DNA of 64,000 nucleotides from Paralichthys olivaceus (GCF_024713975.1 NC_091103.1:1420001-1484000); one strand, 5' to 3'. Counted from the stretch's first letter, positions 12,758 to 27,200 are shown. Numbers and translations are program-made. The notes: a model not told the origin generated them from the sequence alone.

Positions 12758-15700
12758 ATGGCGGCTCACCTGAAGAAGCGAGTGTACGAGGAGTTTTCCA
12801 GAGTTGTACAGGTGAGAACACGTCGCCCTCTTGTCCCCGCTCACCTGCTCTTCATCAGCCCGGGGGGGGGGGGGGGGGGGACGTGATGTCTGAGAGCTAA
12901 CTAACCGGCTAATGCTAACGGGCTAACTAGCATAACAAACAACAGCTCAACGCTAACAGTCACAACACAGCGCAGATCAGCTCCGTGAAGTTTGAACGAA
13001 ACTAAACGTGATGATCTGAGGTTTAGTTTTAAATGTGATCTGAGGTTTAGTTTTAAATTAACTTAGTCATCCTGAACTCCAGTGAGCTAACACCCTCTGA
13101 CCACGTTAGCTGTGAGCTAAACGATGACATGATCTGACTCCTGGGATTGTGACGATAATGAGTTTATTATTATTAGTTAACATCAGACTTGTCTTTATAA
13201 TCTCTGTGTTTACTGAGATATTCTGAACAGCTGGTGTAGTTCAAACTACTTCTTAAACTCCTGAGTAGAAACGTGATGATGTCTGACACACATTTAGGGT
13301 TATTACAATATTTATATATATATATATATATATAAAATGATCATCTACCTCCTCAGCAGAGATAGAAGACAGACTCATGTTTGTTTGCTCTGATATTCAG
13401 TGAGACTTCGGAGTGACTCTTGTTTTATGATGATTGATTATTGGTTCTGTGTTTTCTCCACCTGCTCGTGTTTGTGTTGGACCTACGATGAGAATACGTT
13501 TAGAATGAAGCCAGTTTTGAAAGGTCCCAGTATGAAGCAGTGTTGTGACTGTTGGTAGGTGCACATGAATCATTCAAGCAAGTCGTGGCGTGTAGAGAAT
13601 ATTACACGTTAGGAATAGAGATGAGGATGCCACCTGCCTTTAGACAGGAAAAAAAAAATTTGATTTCAAGTTTCTGCATCCTGACAGATTCCCCATGAGG
13701 AAATTCCGGCCAAGAAGTTGCGTCTGTCCAAACCCAGTAAATCTGCGGCTCTGCACATTGACCTCTGTAAGGCCACCAACTCCACCGATGCCCTGCAGTA
13801 CCTGCTGCAGTTTGCACGCAAGCCTGTGGAGGTGGAGAGCGTGGAGGGTGTGGTCAGGATCCTGTTGGAGCACTACTATAAGGTAACAAACTACTGAGAG
13901 GTTCAGAAACATAAAGATCAGAAACGTTATAGAAAAACCTCTCCCCTGTGTTCATGAGTAGCTTATATATTCTTATAAATATGTATTTTGAGAGATAAAT
14001 CCAACTGTAAACACTTTTTACAATTTTTAAATGTGTGTTCACAGTGTTTAGTCTAAAATGAACACTCACCTCTGATGATGTTGTTTCCCAGGAGACTGAT
14101 AATTCGGTGAGGTTGAAGATCGCCTCTCTGCTGAGTCTGCTCTCCAAAACCCAGGGTTTCATCCCCGACTGCATCGTTGACGACGCCATTAACACACTCA
14201 CCAACGAGAGTAAGACTCATTTACACAGTTTGAACCCTGAACTTTTTACTCATTTGAGCCACAGGTCCATTATAATCAGCGTCAGTCTGTTTTTCTTTGT
14301 GTTTGTGTACTTATACATTGTATTATTTGTCAGTAATTTTATTTTCTAATGAAATACTATTTTCAAATGCATTTGGATTTATGGGTATGAAAAGGGTTGT
14401 GTGTATTTTAGGGGTCTTCCCGTTGGGAGCAGTGGAAACCAGAGTCCTGCACAGATCCATTTTTGCAGACCACTAAGCTTCGTACTGGACCTGACCCATT
14501 ACTCTCCATTATCTCAAATTTGAATCTCGACCCTCCCAGACTCGTTTACATATGACCCCACCCATCACTTGTGATTCAACACGCATGCTATACAAAGTCG
14601 TTCTCATCACCTGGGTTATAAACCTCCCTGTCCTCTGGTTTTAAACAAAGTTCAACAAGTTCTGTCTTTCTTTGTCTCTGCAGAGTCTCACCAGGTCCTC
14701 GCTCAGCTGCTGGACACTCTGCTGGTCATAGGTACACAACTACCTGAGAGTCCTACAGTCAGACAGAGGCTCATTGAGGTGGCCTGCAAGGTAACACACG
14801 TGCACACGCACGCACGCTACTCATCATTCTCAACAGGATCACAAAGCATTCATACTTCTGTTTTTTCTCGTTCTTCCTCTCAGCACCTGTCTGATACGTA
14901 TTTCGGGGTGAGGAACAAGTGTCTGCAGCTCCTCGGGTGTCTGGGCATGGTGGACACACCTCTGAACAAAGACAGCGATGGACCGAGCACATCGATAGGT
15001 GTGGGTCATTTATTGATATCATTAAATGTTGAGCTGTGATTCTGACTTTTTAAATGTGCTTTTAAACTGAATCATGTGTTCTCAGTGTGTAGAAATACAG
15101 AGAGGAATATATTTAAGAAAACAGTCTTCAAGAACATGCTATTGGTTTTTTTTATTGTTGTGGCAGAATTTATCTTACGAGGCCTCACTATGTCTACCAT
15201 TGTAGTCATAACTCTGTAAACTCACATGTCTGGGTCCTGAAGAGTTGTTGTCATGTTTTTGTTGCCATGTGTCAACTGACAGCTCCAGGAGCAGTGAGGG
15301 ACGTCCAGTGTATCATTAGCGACTACTTTGGAGACCAGGACCCCAGGGTCCGCACCGCAGCCCTTAAAGCCATGGTAGGAAACCACCCACACCTACACTT
15401 CTTCTCAGATATGTACCTTGCACCACACTTGTCATTCAGAAACCACACAGTGCTGCCGCAGTCTCAGAATGTTCTAATCTCACGGTGGGTTTTATTTTTT
15501 TTCAACTCTGCTCTTTGTTTTTCAGCTGCAGCTGCATGAGAGAGGGATGAAGATTCATCAGATCATTTACGACCAGGTAACATCAATTTAACCTCCTGAA
15601 ATCATGTACATCATTGAGTCAACAGATCTTTCTCAGATATAAAAACATAGAGTTTATTTAGTTTTACATCTTTATCTGTGTGACAATTATAATAAAACAG

Positions 15701-18700
15701 TGACAGAACAAGATATCTCATGGTTTTAAATTACTGTGAATTATCCTCTGGTGGTGGTGAGCATAGCAACTAGAGGCTGTAAAAGTATAAACATTCATGT
15801 GTTTGTGTGTTTTTATCAAAGAACATACGAGACCTGTACATATTTGAACCCTGATTTTTCTAATGTTATTGGCAGATTCAAATAAAGAATAAAAAATGTA
15901 AATACATGTGTTGGCAGGCCTGCAGGTTGCTGTCAGACGACTATGAGCAGGTTCGCTCTGCAGCTGTACAGATGGTTTGGGTGCTCAGCCACCTGTACCC
16001 AGAGAGGTGAGAAGAGCCTGATCGACAGATCTCACACTGACACTTTGGTTTCAGAGCAGGTGTGAGATTTTCAATGAGGCTTAATAAAGTCATGAAACAC
16101 CAGAGAAAAGTCAAACCACTCAAACCAAACCCATAAAGACCAATTATTTGTGTGATCTATTTGTACAACATTAAATTTGTCCTTCTAACAGCTACAGCTG
16201 ATATTTTAATTTACTTCACTTGTTGCATTTTTAATAATTTAGTAATTTCTGTCCACAACCGATTGCAGTGACGTTCACTCTTCTCTCTGTCCAATCAGCA
16301 TCGTGCCCATCCCATCCTCCAATGAAGAGATCCGAATGGTTGACGACGCATTTGGAAAGATCAGTCACATGGTCAGCGATGGTTCCTGGATGGTTCGTGT
16401 GCAGGCAGCTAAAACCCTGGTGAGGGAACAGGATCAACACACACTGTATCAGTGTAGTATATAGTACTCAGTATATAAATACTTATAGGCCTTATTGTTG
16501 TGTAACATTCAGAGATGTGTTAATGTTTCTGGTTTCAGGGTTCGATGCAGCAGGTCAGTCCTCAATTTCTGGAGCAAACTTTGGATAAGAAGCTGATGTC
16601 AGATCTCAGGGTGAGTCCTGCTTTATTCACAAGATATTTCTTTAAAGAAAATATGGCAGATTACTGAGTTTTAATCGAGGCGGTTCCACTCACCCTTCTC
16701 CTTCCTCCTGTGTCCAGAGGAAGCGCACGGCTCATGAACGAGCCAAGGAGCTTTTTGCTTCCGGAGAGTTCTCCTCTGGCAGGAAGTGGGCCGACGATGC
16801 CCCCAAGGAGAAACTGGACAGCAACACCGTCAACCTCATCGCCTCAGGAGCCTGCGGCGCCTTCGTCCACGGCCTGGAGGACGAGATGTTTGGTACGGAA
16901 ACACAGGGTCATGTGATGTTAAACCCATGCAACCGATTCCGCTGTTCATCTGATTTACATTTTAAGAGTCTTTACCACTTGGTGTTGTCATGATCTCCTC
17001 CCACAGTTTTATAGTTTGAGAAGTTATGAATAATTAACATCTAAGAAAGTCTTCACACTTCTCACCCTCTACCTTTACTCAGGATTAGATTTACAGATCT
17101 ATATATTTATTGATCTCTGCGTGTTTTTCCCGCTGGTGTTCACTCTGTCACTTATATTATTTCAGAGGTTCGTATTGCGGCGGTGGAGGCGTTGTGCCAG
17201 TTGGCTCGGTCGTCTCCCAGCTTCGCCGAAAAGTGTCTGGACTTCCTGGTCGACATGTTCAACGATGAGATCGAGGAAGTGAGGCTGCAGTCCATCCACG
17301 TGCTGAGACAAATATCCACACATATAACACTCAGAGAGGACCAGCTTGACACTGTGCTGGCTGTGCTGGAGGTATGTACACACACACACACAGGTCAAAC
17401 GATAAAGTCTTTTTGCACACACTGATGAAGTTGTTGTCGGCCTCCAGGACTCGTCTCGCGACATCAGAGAAGCTCTTCATGAATTGCTGTGTTTCACCAA
17501 CGTCTCCACTAAAGAGTGTATCCAGCTGGCTCTGCTGGAGCTGCTGAAGAACCTCAACAAGTATCCCACCGACCGAAACTCTGTCTGGAAGTAAGACCTG
17601 CTTTTGTGTGTGTCCACAAATCAAATCCACATCTCGATATTTAAAAAGCCACCTACCAGTAAAAGCTAGATTCAACGTGACACTTTGGTTTTTATCTGGA
17701 TAGAAGCTGTTGATGGACCTGATGATTAGTTGTTTATCTTTTTATTCCGTCCCCTCAGGTGTCTGAAGTTCGTGGGTTCCCGTCACCCAACCCTGGTGCT
17801 GCCGCTGGTCTCTGAGCTGCTCAGCACACACCCGTATTTCGACACGCCAGAGCCTGACATGGACGACCCGGCCTGTATCCTCCACTCGACTGAAACATCT
17901 TCGAACACACAAACAAACCACATCAACTCGATTCTGCAGCAAAGTCTCACTTTTCTTTCCCTGATTTGGAATTTTGAAGCAGTAAAACTGAGACTGACAC
18001 TGATGTAAACGTTCTTGATGTTGGTCAGGTCAGCGTCAGGAGCTGTAGTCAGTGCGTTGAGGGGTTTATCTTTGTTGTTCTTTCTTGACTCTGGACATCG
18101 TCTCAGACATCGCTGTGCTGGTGCTTGTGTTTAACGCTGCCAAATCGTGTCCCACCATGCCGGCGCTGTTCTCCGATCACACCTTCAGACACTACGCCTA
18201 CCTGAGGGACAGTCTGTCACACCTTGTACCGCCACTCAGAGTGAGAACTCAGCTACTGTAGTGATCAGAATCAGGTCGAATTCATTTTCTCCATTGATGT
18301 TTCAGAAAATCCCTCTAAAAGTAGATTTAAGGGTGAAACCTCCTGTGAGACGAACCATGACCACAAAACATCACAACACACTCATCAGTTCACTCACTGG
18401 GAGCTCCTGTAACTGTTCTCCTGTATCACAGCTGCCGGGCAGGAAGCAGGTCTACGGTCTGGACTCGGTGGACTCGGGTTGCGGTTCTGGTTCTGTGGAA
18501 TCAGCTCAGCTCTTCCTTGTACAGAGTCTGAATCGGGTCAGCACCATCCAGAACCTGGAGGCACCAGGAGCCCAGGACCTGCTGGACTTCACTATACGGT
18601 ACAGACGAGACATATTAGAGGTTGTTTTCTGATTTTAAAGTCTCTGATTGAATGAATGAGAAGTTTAATTCTTTGACCCGTGTCGTTCAGAGACTTGCAG

Positions 18701-21151
18701 CGTCTGGGGGAACTACAGACTGAACTCGTGGGAGCTGCTGATTTCTGTGCTACATACCTGCGCTGCCAGCTGCTCCTCATGAAGGTACCTGTGTTTGTTC
18801 ATGTGTGTTACTGCCCTGTTTCATTAACCATGTGTGGCTGCAGAGCTTCAGTACAAGTGTAGCAGCTCTAGTTTCAGTGTGTGAACACTGAAGGAAACAG
18901 AATCGTTGGATCTTCATATTTTAACCTTTGCCTCGTCTCCTCAGGCTCTGCAGGACAAGCTGTGGAACATGGCCGTCCCTCTGTGCCTCAAACAGAACGT
19001 CACGGCCACAGCAGCAGCTCAACAGGTCAGACGCACACACACGCACACACACACACACCTGTGTATATTCATTTTAAACGTGTGTGTGATTGTGTCGGTA
19101 GATCTTAGAGGAAACCTACAAGCTGGAGTTTCTGTACAGTGGTTTGGAAAACAGACAAGTGGCCACTATACACCATGTCCGCCTCCAGGCCAAAGCGCTG
19201 CAGCTCGTCCTGACGGCTCGCACCAGGCAAGGGTCAGTTCACAGACACACACTCACTCTTACATTTAAAACTTCACGTGGACCACATCTGTGCACACACA
19301 CGTCAGTCAGTACAGATGTTTCTTTCTTCCTCAGGTTGGATCCTCTCATCAGCAGCTGTGAGAAGTTTTTGCTGGACGTCGAGTCTTTTCAGAGGTGATT
19401 CATTTATCTGTGTGTGTTTCTTTCTTTTCAACTCTTAACTATAAAAACACACAAGCTTTAGTTTGTGAACCAGTGCTCAGTCAACAGCCTCGACGTAAAC
19501 ATACAACCACAGCACGTTTGGTCTGATCCGTCCTGACAAGTTCACTTGGTAAAGAATGTTTGTAAATCATTTTATAGAAAGAACATTTTAAGAAGCTGAT
19601 GAAATAGAATGAACGCTGAAGAACAGCAACATTACAGTAAATTAGCACATCATCGGGCGGCGACTCCTCTAGATTCAGACAATGAGAGTTCGTTAAAAAT
19701 AAGTCCTGAAACTTCTTGGTCTTTGTATCTGCCATTCATCTCTGATAAATGTTATGTCCTGCTCCTCAATCACCTCGTGCATCTTAACTTTCCTGAGCTG
19801 TGAAACTGAATGAGGTGTTAATATTCATTCATTGTGACAAGCAACTGCAGAGGAGACATTCTACTTCCTGTTTACACAACATGACCAGTGTACATGAACG
19901 GTCACATGATGTGTGTTAGTGTGGACAGAGATTACTGATGCAAAGCTAAAAACATATTTCTCTACTACCTGTGTGTAGTTTTTGTTTTTTAAATGGGTTC
20001 CCCAGTCCACGTCCCTGAAGGCTCTCCACTCTTTTCGTCTTTCCATGTCTTCTGGAACCTGCAGGTTGTTTCTGACAGAGCTGCCCCACCTCCAGGACAG
20101 TTTTGTGGATAAACTTTTGGAGCTGATGCCCCGACTGTCGTCCTGTAAACCTGCAGAGCTGGTGAAAATCCTGCAGACGACCCTCAGACAGAGCGGTCTG
20201 CTGCAGCTCAAACTGCCTGAACAGGTATAAAGAAGAAAGGAGTCAGTGAAGGCAGCGTGACCTCTGACCCTCAAACTAACTTCCAGTCTGCGTCTCTGAA
20301 GTGTTTCACTTTGAACCTTGAGACCAGCAGCTACCAAACAGCAGTGCCTTTGTCTTTGGTGAACAGATCCATCGGGCGACAGCCACCATCATAGAGCCGA
20401 CGGGGGAGTCTGACAATCCGCTGAGGTTCACATCGGGCCTGGTGGTGGCGCTAGACATCGATGCCACGCTGGAACACGTCCAGGATCCTCAGAACAGTGT
20501 GAAAGTACAGGTGAGCAACGAATAACTAAACTCAAGTTTCAGAATTACGATTGTTTTGTAGGTGGAGGCAAGCTGTTCAAGAATTTACTTCTGTAGAATA
20601 TGGAGCCAGAATAATGTGATGAGACAATAATGCTGCATCGTGTTGTGTCTGCAGGTTCTGTATCCAGACGGTCAGAGTCACGTGATCCATCCTAAACCTG
20701 GAGACTTCAGAAAACCTGGACCTGACAGACACAGACTCATCACTCAGGTCTACCTCTCACACACAGCGTGGACGGGTCAGTGCAGTACTCTCAGCTGATG
20801 GTTCTGTTTTAATGACATAGATTAAACAAACTGATTGTCTCTGTTCATGTTCTCCTGTACCAGGCACTAACACGCTTTGAGCAAATCTAAGCACAGGCAG
20901 GGGCGATCATGATGACCACTTCCACTTTTGATTCTACTCTCTCCTCTTTGCTCTCAGAGCCGTCTCAGATCGAGGTGCGCCTCCTGCTGGCCTACAGCTC
21001 CTCCTGCACCTCCCTCTCTTCCTCAGCTGCCAAGCAGGGGTGGAGCGACAGCATCGACGGCATCCCACCACCGGAGGCAGCCGTCGAGGGAACGATTCAG
21101 TTCAGCAAGCCAGTCAAAGTGTTCATCATGCCCAAACCCACCCGACGCTAA
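12758..21151 (+). CDS. ints4: Integrator complex subunit 4 (INTS4)
   Basis: Scaffold of the Integrator cleavage module, which it forms with INTS9 and INTS11; Integrator cuts the 3' ends of U-snRNA precursors and attenuates Pol II transcripts. There are 24 coding exons, all phase-consistent: 12758-12811, 13688-13882, 14092-14209, 14684-14790, 14884-14998, 15283-15374, 15526-15576, 15918-16006, 16299-16419, 16539-16610, 16718-16892, 17166-17371, 17448-17590, 17759-17874, 18107-18240, 18432-18598, 18691-18784, 18945-19025, 19102-19232, 19335-19394, 20065-20224, 20367-20510, 20655-20775 and 20958-21151. The product is about 979 residues (human about 963). It starts [18 protein letters not shown], has helical HEAT-type repeats over most of its length (for example [28 protein letters not shown]), and ends in a beta-rich domain closing with [11 protein letters not shown]. 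No disruption was seen. Confidence 0.97.
12860..12881. repeat. Poly(G) run
   Basis: About 20 consecutive G in ints4 intron 1; the length is unreliable in most assemblies. Confidence 0.8.
13309..13334. repeat. (TA)n microsatellite
   Basis: About 12 TA dinucleotides in ints4 intron 1. Confidence 0.85.
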
Positions 21152-21719
21152 CAAAACACACGACAGAGGAAAAGACAGAAAAGACTCTCACACACACAAA
21201 GAGTATTGTGTTCACTCATTTGTACTGAGAAACGTTTTGTACTGTTCTAGTGCTTCTAATTAAGACAAACCCACGTGACGGAGATTCATTTTCTAATTTT
21301 ATTATCTGTAGCAAACAAGCAGACAAACTCTCATCTCATGAAAACTGTTCTGAACATTCATCAACTTAAAACGTGAATGTAAAGTCTTTACACAGAAGGT
21401 CAAATGTTTTCAAATTTAAAATAACATCCACAAACTGAATTTCTCTGTCGAAAGATTTTCTTCATCCAGAGTCAAAAATAGAAAAGTGAGAAGAGTTCAC
21501 TGATTTATAATCTTGGTATTATTTCTTAAGTTGCCAGTGATCTTCTACAGCGCAGCAAACACAACCTGAGGACTGGCCCACTTTAAGATTAGAAATGTTT
21601 CACAGTGATCTGAAGCCATGAGACAAGCTGAGATCTGGCAGAGGAAACCACCGGTTCAAACCAGACGGTGGAACACGGTGCCTCCATCTCCTGACGGTCA
21701 TCCGGCGCAGGACACGTCA

Positions 21720-22784
<1,065 letters not shown>

Positions 22785-23306
22785 TCACAGGCTGCTGAAA
22801 GACAAGTGGGCGACACCGAGATAAAAAACGACTCTTCAATCATCACAAGAGCAAAGTTAAATTACTGACGGAGTTATTTCACAGATTAACAGTCTGTTGC
22901 TGCCAAAGGATGTTTGACCCAGTGAACAGGTTCATACTGAATCATCTCGGTTATTGGAACTAACATGTGAATAAGTAAAGTAAGAACCAGACTGTGCTGC
23001 AGCTGCAGGGAACTAGTTGTTGTCTCGCTGCCAGTTCTGCTGTTATTCACAGTCAACACAGGCCGACGAGCTATTTCTGTACGAGCCACAGACTTTACCC
23101 ACAAAGCAACAGTTTGTCTGAGGCAGAGTTAAAGGTCCGACCATCAGAAACAGATCTGACACAGATCTGTGATCAGTTTCAAGCTCTTTGTATAAAATCT
23201 CTGGTTTCAAGACAAACGTGAAGAAAACGAGTGAACAGCTGTTTACCTCGTGACGCCGTCAACTGGCCACACCCCCTGAAGTTCACTTCCTCCTCATCTT
23301 AAAGGG

Positions 23307-23607
23307 GAAAGAAGAAGAAGATTTACTTTTATTATCATGTTGACACTATCACATGCATACACGACCAGCGGGCAGCCCAAACACGCACATGCACAGGGAC
23401 ACACACACATGTACACACATATATATATATAGATACTGGAGCGGTGGGCTGCCGGCGAGCAGATGTTGGGGGGCGGTGCCTTGCTCAAGGGAAAGGAGAT
23501 GAGCTGCCACCCCACCAGCTGTCAGTCCATCAATATTTTCGAACAGCGGGAGCGAGGATCGAACCGCCAACCTTCCGGTTATTGGACGACCTGAGCCACG
23601 GCACGCT
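23307..23607 (-). mobile_element. tRNA-derived SINE
   Basis: On the minus strand, a Pol III-type head begins near 23605 (GCCGTGGCTCAGG, A-box-like) with a B box GGTTCGATCCT at 23555-23565. The body contains CCTTGAGCAAGGCACCG, a phrase shared by many teleost tRNA-SINEs. It then runs through a CA/TA-rich stretch (23390-23432) to a 3' end AATAAAAGTAAATC followed by a CTT repeat near 23307-23330. It lies upstream of the presumed aamdc first exon. The family name is not assigned. Confidence 0.75.
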
Positions 23608-23696
23608 GAGAAACGCCCCCAAGCCTCACTGAGGTGGGAATCACAGAAAAGCCACGTGTCTGACATGTTTGTTTTTAATCACCTGTGTCACAGGAA

Positions 23697-24114
23697 GTCA
23701 CAGAGAGACAGAGTGAGTGAGAGAGAGTGAGTGAGTGAGAGAGAGAGTGTGAGAGAGAGTGAGTGAGACAGAGAGAGAGTGAGAGTGTGTGTGTGTGTGA
23801 GTGAGAGAGAGAGTGAGACAGAGTGAGAGAGAGAGAGTGAGTGAGACAGAGTGAGACAGAGAGAGACAGAGAGAGAGTGAGAGTGAGTGAGAGAGAGAGA
23901 GTGAGACAGAGAGAGAGTGAGAGAGAGAGAGTGAGTGAGAGAGAGAGTGTGAGAGAGAGAGAGTGAGTGAGACAGAGAGAGAGAGAGAGTAAGTGTGTGT
24001 GAATGAGACAGAGTGAGAGTGAGAGAGACAGAGAGTGAGAGAGAGAGAGTGAGACAGAGAGTTAGAGAGAGAGAGTGAGACAGAGTGAGAGAGAGTGAGA
24101 GAGAGAGAGAGAGT
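23697..24114. repeat. GAGA/GTGA-rich simple-sequence tract
   Basis: About 420 bases of purine-rich GAGAGAGTGAGACAGA-type repeats on the + strand. Long open frames on either strand here are repeat artefacts (SLSLSHS-type peptides). Confidence 0.95.
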
Positions 24115-24167
24115 GCATATTATTGCCAATAACATGAGTGAATGAACCATCAACCTGTCCTCTCCAG

Positions 24168-24263
24168 TTCTTCCCCTACATCCTGCTGATGGTGGCCGTG
24201 CTGATGTTCACCCCGGCCTTGTTCTGGAGGTTTACTGCTGCTCCCCTCTTACATTCGGACCTG
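24168..24263 (+). pseudogene. Orphan pannexin-like exon (PANX1-type fragment)
   Basis: After a good acceptor (CTCTCCAG at 24160-24167), 32 codons read FFPYILLMVAVLMFTPALFW and then RFTAAPLLHSDL. This matches the second transmembrane segment of pannexin 1 (human [20 protein letters not shown] and RFAAAPHICSDL). The similarity stops at a GT (24264). The remaining pannexin sequence (N-terminus, extracellular loops, later membrane helices) is not found nearby; the upstream side is a GA-rich repeat and a SINE. A plausible exon end at about 24469 (FKRNLEDFQFIFQTQ, then GTGAGG) is not recognisable. Most likely a relic of a pannexin gene. Alternatively it is one exon of a gene whose other exons are missing or collapsed in the assembly. 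Confidence 0.65.
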
Positions 24264-24269
24264 GTTGGT

Positions 24270-25230
24270 TCCCAAATCCATCTACTGCCAGATATGATCC
24301 TGAATCAGTTGGATCCATTATAGAGAGACACACACTGAGAGCTTAACACGAACAACTTCACTATTTAAACCCTGTAGCACAACTTGGATGGTGTCTGACC
24401 TTCTACACACTGGTGAGCTGCTTTAAAAGAAACCTGGAGGACTTTCAGTTCATCTTTCAGACACAGGTGAGGAGCTTCAACATGTCCAACCTGGAGGTGG
24501 ATGGTTCCACGGCAGCAGAGCTCACATCACACGTGTCCTCAGAGAGCAGAGACCTGAGGCTGCAGCGACACACTGAACAAACAAAGCCCGATCGTGTCAA
24601 CAGTCCAGGATGGTGGTGGTGGTGGTGTATTGCATGTTCATCTGTTTGAGGCCGGTTTACCATTTTCTTTAAACATGATAGCTAATGTCACAAAGTTGTG
24701 TTAAACTGGTTTCATGAACAGTTACAGGGTTAACATGTATAACAATATCCAGACATTGACCCTTGTTCTGAGTAAGACCTTGTTTTAATTTTGGTGTTAA
24801 ACGTGAGTTGAACAGAATATTTCATTCATAGTCGCGTTACAGAGCGGAGTCTCATTATGAAGTCAAGCAGCTGGTAACTTCCACACATGCTAATGTTGCT
24901 TTGAAAACTGCAGACGTGTACGTGTGCACATGATGAAGGTCTGAGTCCTCCACATTCAGTACTTTATTCAGCTGCAGGGAATCAAAACACTGTTCACGTG
25001 CCGGTTTTATTCTTTTTAATTGACTCAATGTCTGAATGTTGAAGTGTCAGGTGTGACTCCAGAACAACATCTGTGTAATTGTGTGCAGATGTGTTCGACG
25101 TGGAGCTGAAGCTCAGAGGAAAGTCTCCAACATTTAGTGGAAACAGTGACACAAACAGCTGAAGGTGTGAGAGCAGAGGGCGGAGCTGCGGTGTTCCTCA
25201 CGAGGTGCTCAGGTCGTGGACATCTGAAGT
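24270..25230. other. Non-coding stretch
   Basis: No recognisable gene. It contains a short TGG/GTG tract near 24611-24625 and AT-rich unique sequence. Confidence 0.35.
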
Positions 25231-25592
25231 CAACAGGACTGTCCCAGGAGAAGTCCAACAGGACTGTCCCAGGAGGAGTCCAACAGGACTGTCCCAGGAG
25301 GAGTCAACAGGACTGTCCCAGGAGGAGTCCAACAGGACTGTCCCAGGAGGAGTCAACAGGACTGTCCCAGGAGGAGTCCAACAGGACTGTCCCAGGAGGA
25401 GTCAACAGGACTGTCCCAGGAGAAGTCAACAGGACTGTCCCAGGAGGATTCAACAGGACTGTCCCAGGAGGAGTCAACAGGACTGTCCCAGGAGAAGTCA
25501 ACAGGACTGTCCCAGGAGGATTCAACAGGACTGTCCCAGGAGGAGTCAACAGGACTGTCCCAGGAGGATTCAACAGGACTGTCCCAGGAGGA
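25231..25592. repeat. 24-25 bp minisatellite
   Basis: About 15 tandem copies of CAACAGGACTGTCCCAGGAG followed by RAGT or RAGTC; 24- and 25-bp unit lengths alternate. Open frames on both strands across this block (TVPGGVN- and LLGQS-type peptides) follow from the repeat and are not genes. Confidence 0.95.
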
Positions 25593-25599
25593 GTCCAAC

Positions 25600-26860
25600 A
25601 GGTCGGAACTGAAGTCCGGTCCGTCCACTGGGGGCAGTGTGGAGGTCAAGTGCGTCACACGAGCACGGAGGATGATGGAGGTCGAGGAGGTGAAGCTTCT
25701 CTCGGATCCAGATCCTTGCTCTCATCGTCAGGACACTTCGGGGCAAGTTCTCTTCCGTTGTCTTCAGTTTCCTGACGTGTCGGACGGTTGTTCACACAGT
25801 CAGCTTCGTGTGTTTCCGGCTGTGGTCGCTCGTCGTGTCGTCTCTGTGGAGTTGGAGCTGCAGGTGTTTCTGCTGCAGGTGAAGTGAACACTTGCTCTCA
25901 GTGTCTGGACTCGTGTCGTGGACTGAGTGGATCCAATCCACTGGTCTCAGCTCTGCTGCTGAGGACGGGTCGTCGCGCACTTTGCTGTCAGCTGCTAATG
26001 AGCGACTCCCGCTAACGGCGCCATGTTGTCGCTCGTGTGTTTGAGTCCGCAGCCGCAGTTCGGCCTGTTGGTTCCACAACAAGTTCACGTGTTGAGGAAA
26101 CTTTCAGGAAACTTTTTCATTGAATTTAAGACACGTGCTTCAACACCAGTTCACAAATACACGATAAACTTTAGAGCCTCAATATATCAAGAGTGGAACT
26201 GACAAATATAAAAGACAAAAGCAGCTGGTGCTAATGTTAGCTGCTTCATTTAGTTGCTTTATTGTGGAAGGTTTATCGGTGAATTTGTGTTTCCTGTCAT
26301 AAGTAGTGCCTCTGTAGAGGACCTTTATTGTGAAGGGTCACTATATAAAAACATGGACCTGCTTCAAGCTTCATAAAGAAATCAAATGACACTCTTCACT
26401 TCTTATTTCTCTGTTCTCTCTCCTGTGAATCAAACCTCGACTACAACAATAATCACGAGTGTTGTGAAAATCAAACACGAGAAGTAAATGTTTGAAGTTG
26501 GTTCAGAAAGGATTTAAAATGATGTCACAGAATGTTTGTGCTTTTATTTCTACAGCTAACTTTAAGGGTTTTACATTTCAGGGTTAGACTTTAGTTTCTA
26601 AATCAAATGTCTGAACAAACATTGCATCATTTGCTCATTAAAATAGAACAAGTAGCTGTTATAAGGAACCACAGAGAACCGACGAGGTAAAATAAGACAG
26701 GAAGTTAGAATAAATAATCATCAACAATAATTAAAATATAAACATTCAAAGCAATAAAATTGATCCTAAACGTTGGTTTCTTAGTTCACTTATCTGAGTA
26801 AGTGATATATTCCTTCATACAATAATTGTGCTTTTATTTCAAATATGGCATCACCCGCTC
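25600..26860. other. Non-coding stretch before the snRNA cluster
   Basis: GC-richer to about 26090, then AT-rich. No recognisable exon. A minus-strand ATGGCGCC context near 26022 could be a promoter-proximal start but has no supported downstream frame. Confidence 0.35.
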
Positions 26861-26863
26861 ATT

Positions 26864-26879
26864 GCCACTAGGTGGCGGT
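26864..26879 (+). promoter_or_regulatory. CTCF-like motif (forward)
   Basis: CCACTAGGTGGCGG matches the vertebrate CTCF core (CCASYAGRKGGCRS) on the + strand, about 800 bases before the first U1 gene. Motif resemblance only. Confidence 0.5.
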
Positions 26880-27200
26880 ATAGTTCATGAAGAAACTTTC
26901 ATATTTACTGAGCTAATATGTCTGAGTGTGAAATCAGGTGCAGCTTGATTGAATTGAAAGAGGCTGTTGGTCCTTGGCAGAGCTCTGCTCTCATTATTAC
27001 TGCAGCTCATTCTCCAGATGTGAAAATCCTCTGCGTATTTTCTACTGCTGCTGTTTCTTAGATGGTTTTCTTCTGACTTGTCAAAAGAAAGATAATATAC
27101 TGTTCACTTCATTTTATATTGTTGCTTAAAGTATTTACTTGTACTGTCAGTACCACACAGAGAAACAGAGATAAACATGTTGAAGAGTGTTGTCCACACT

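Noticed and set aside
23698-24153. 151-codon minus-strand frame rich in SLSLSHS
   Set aside because: Translation of a GAGA/GTGA simple-sequence tract.
25137-25775. 212-codon + frame and three overlapping frames through the CAACAGGACTGTCCCAGGAG repeats
   Set aside because: Created by the minisatellite; no splice signals or homology.
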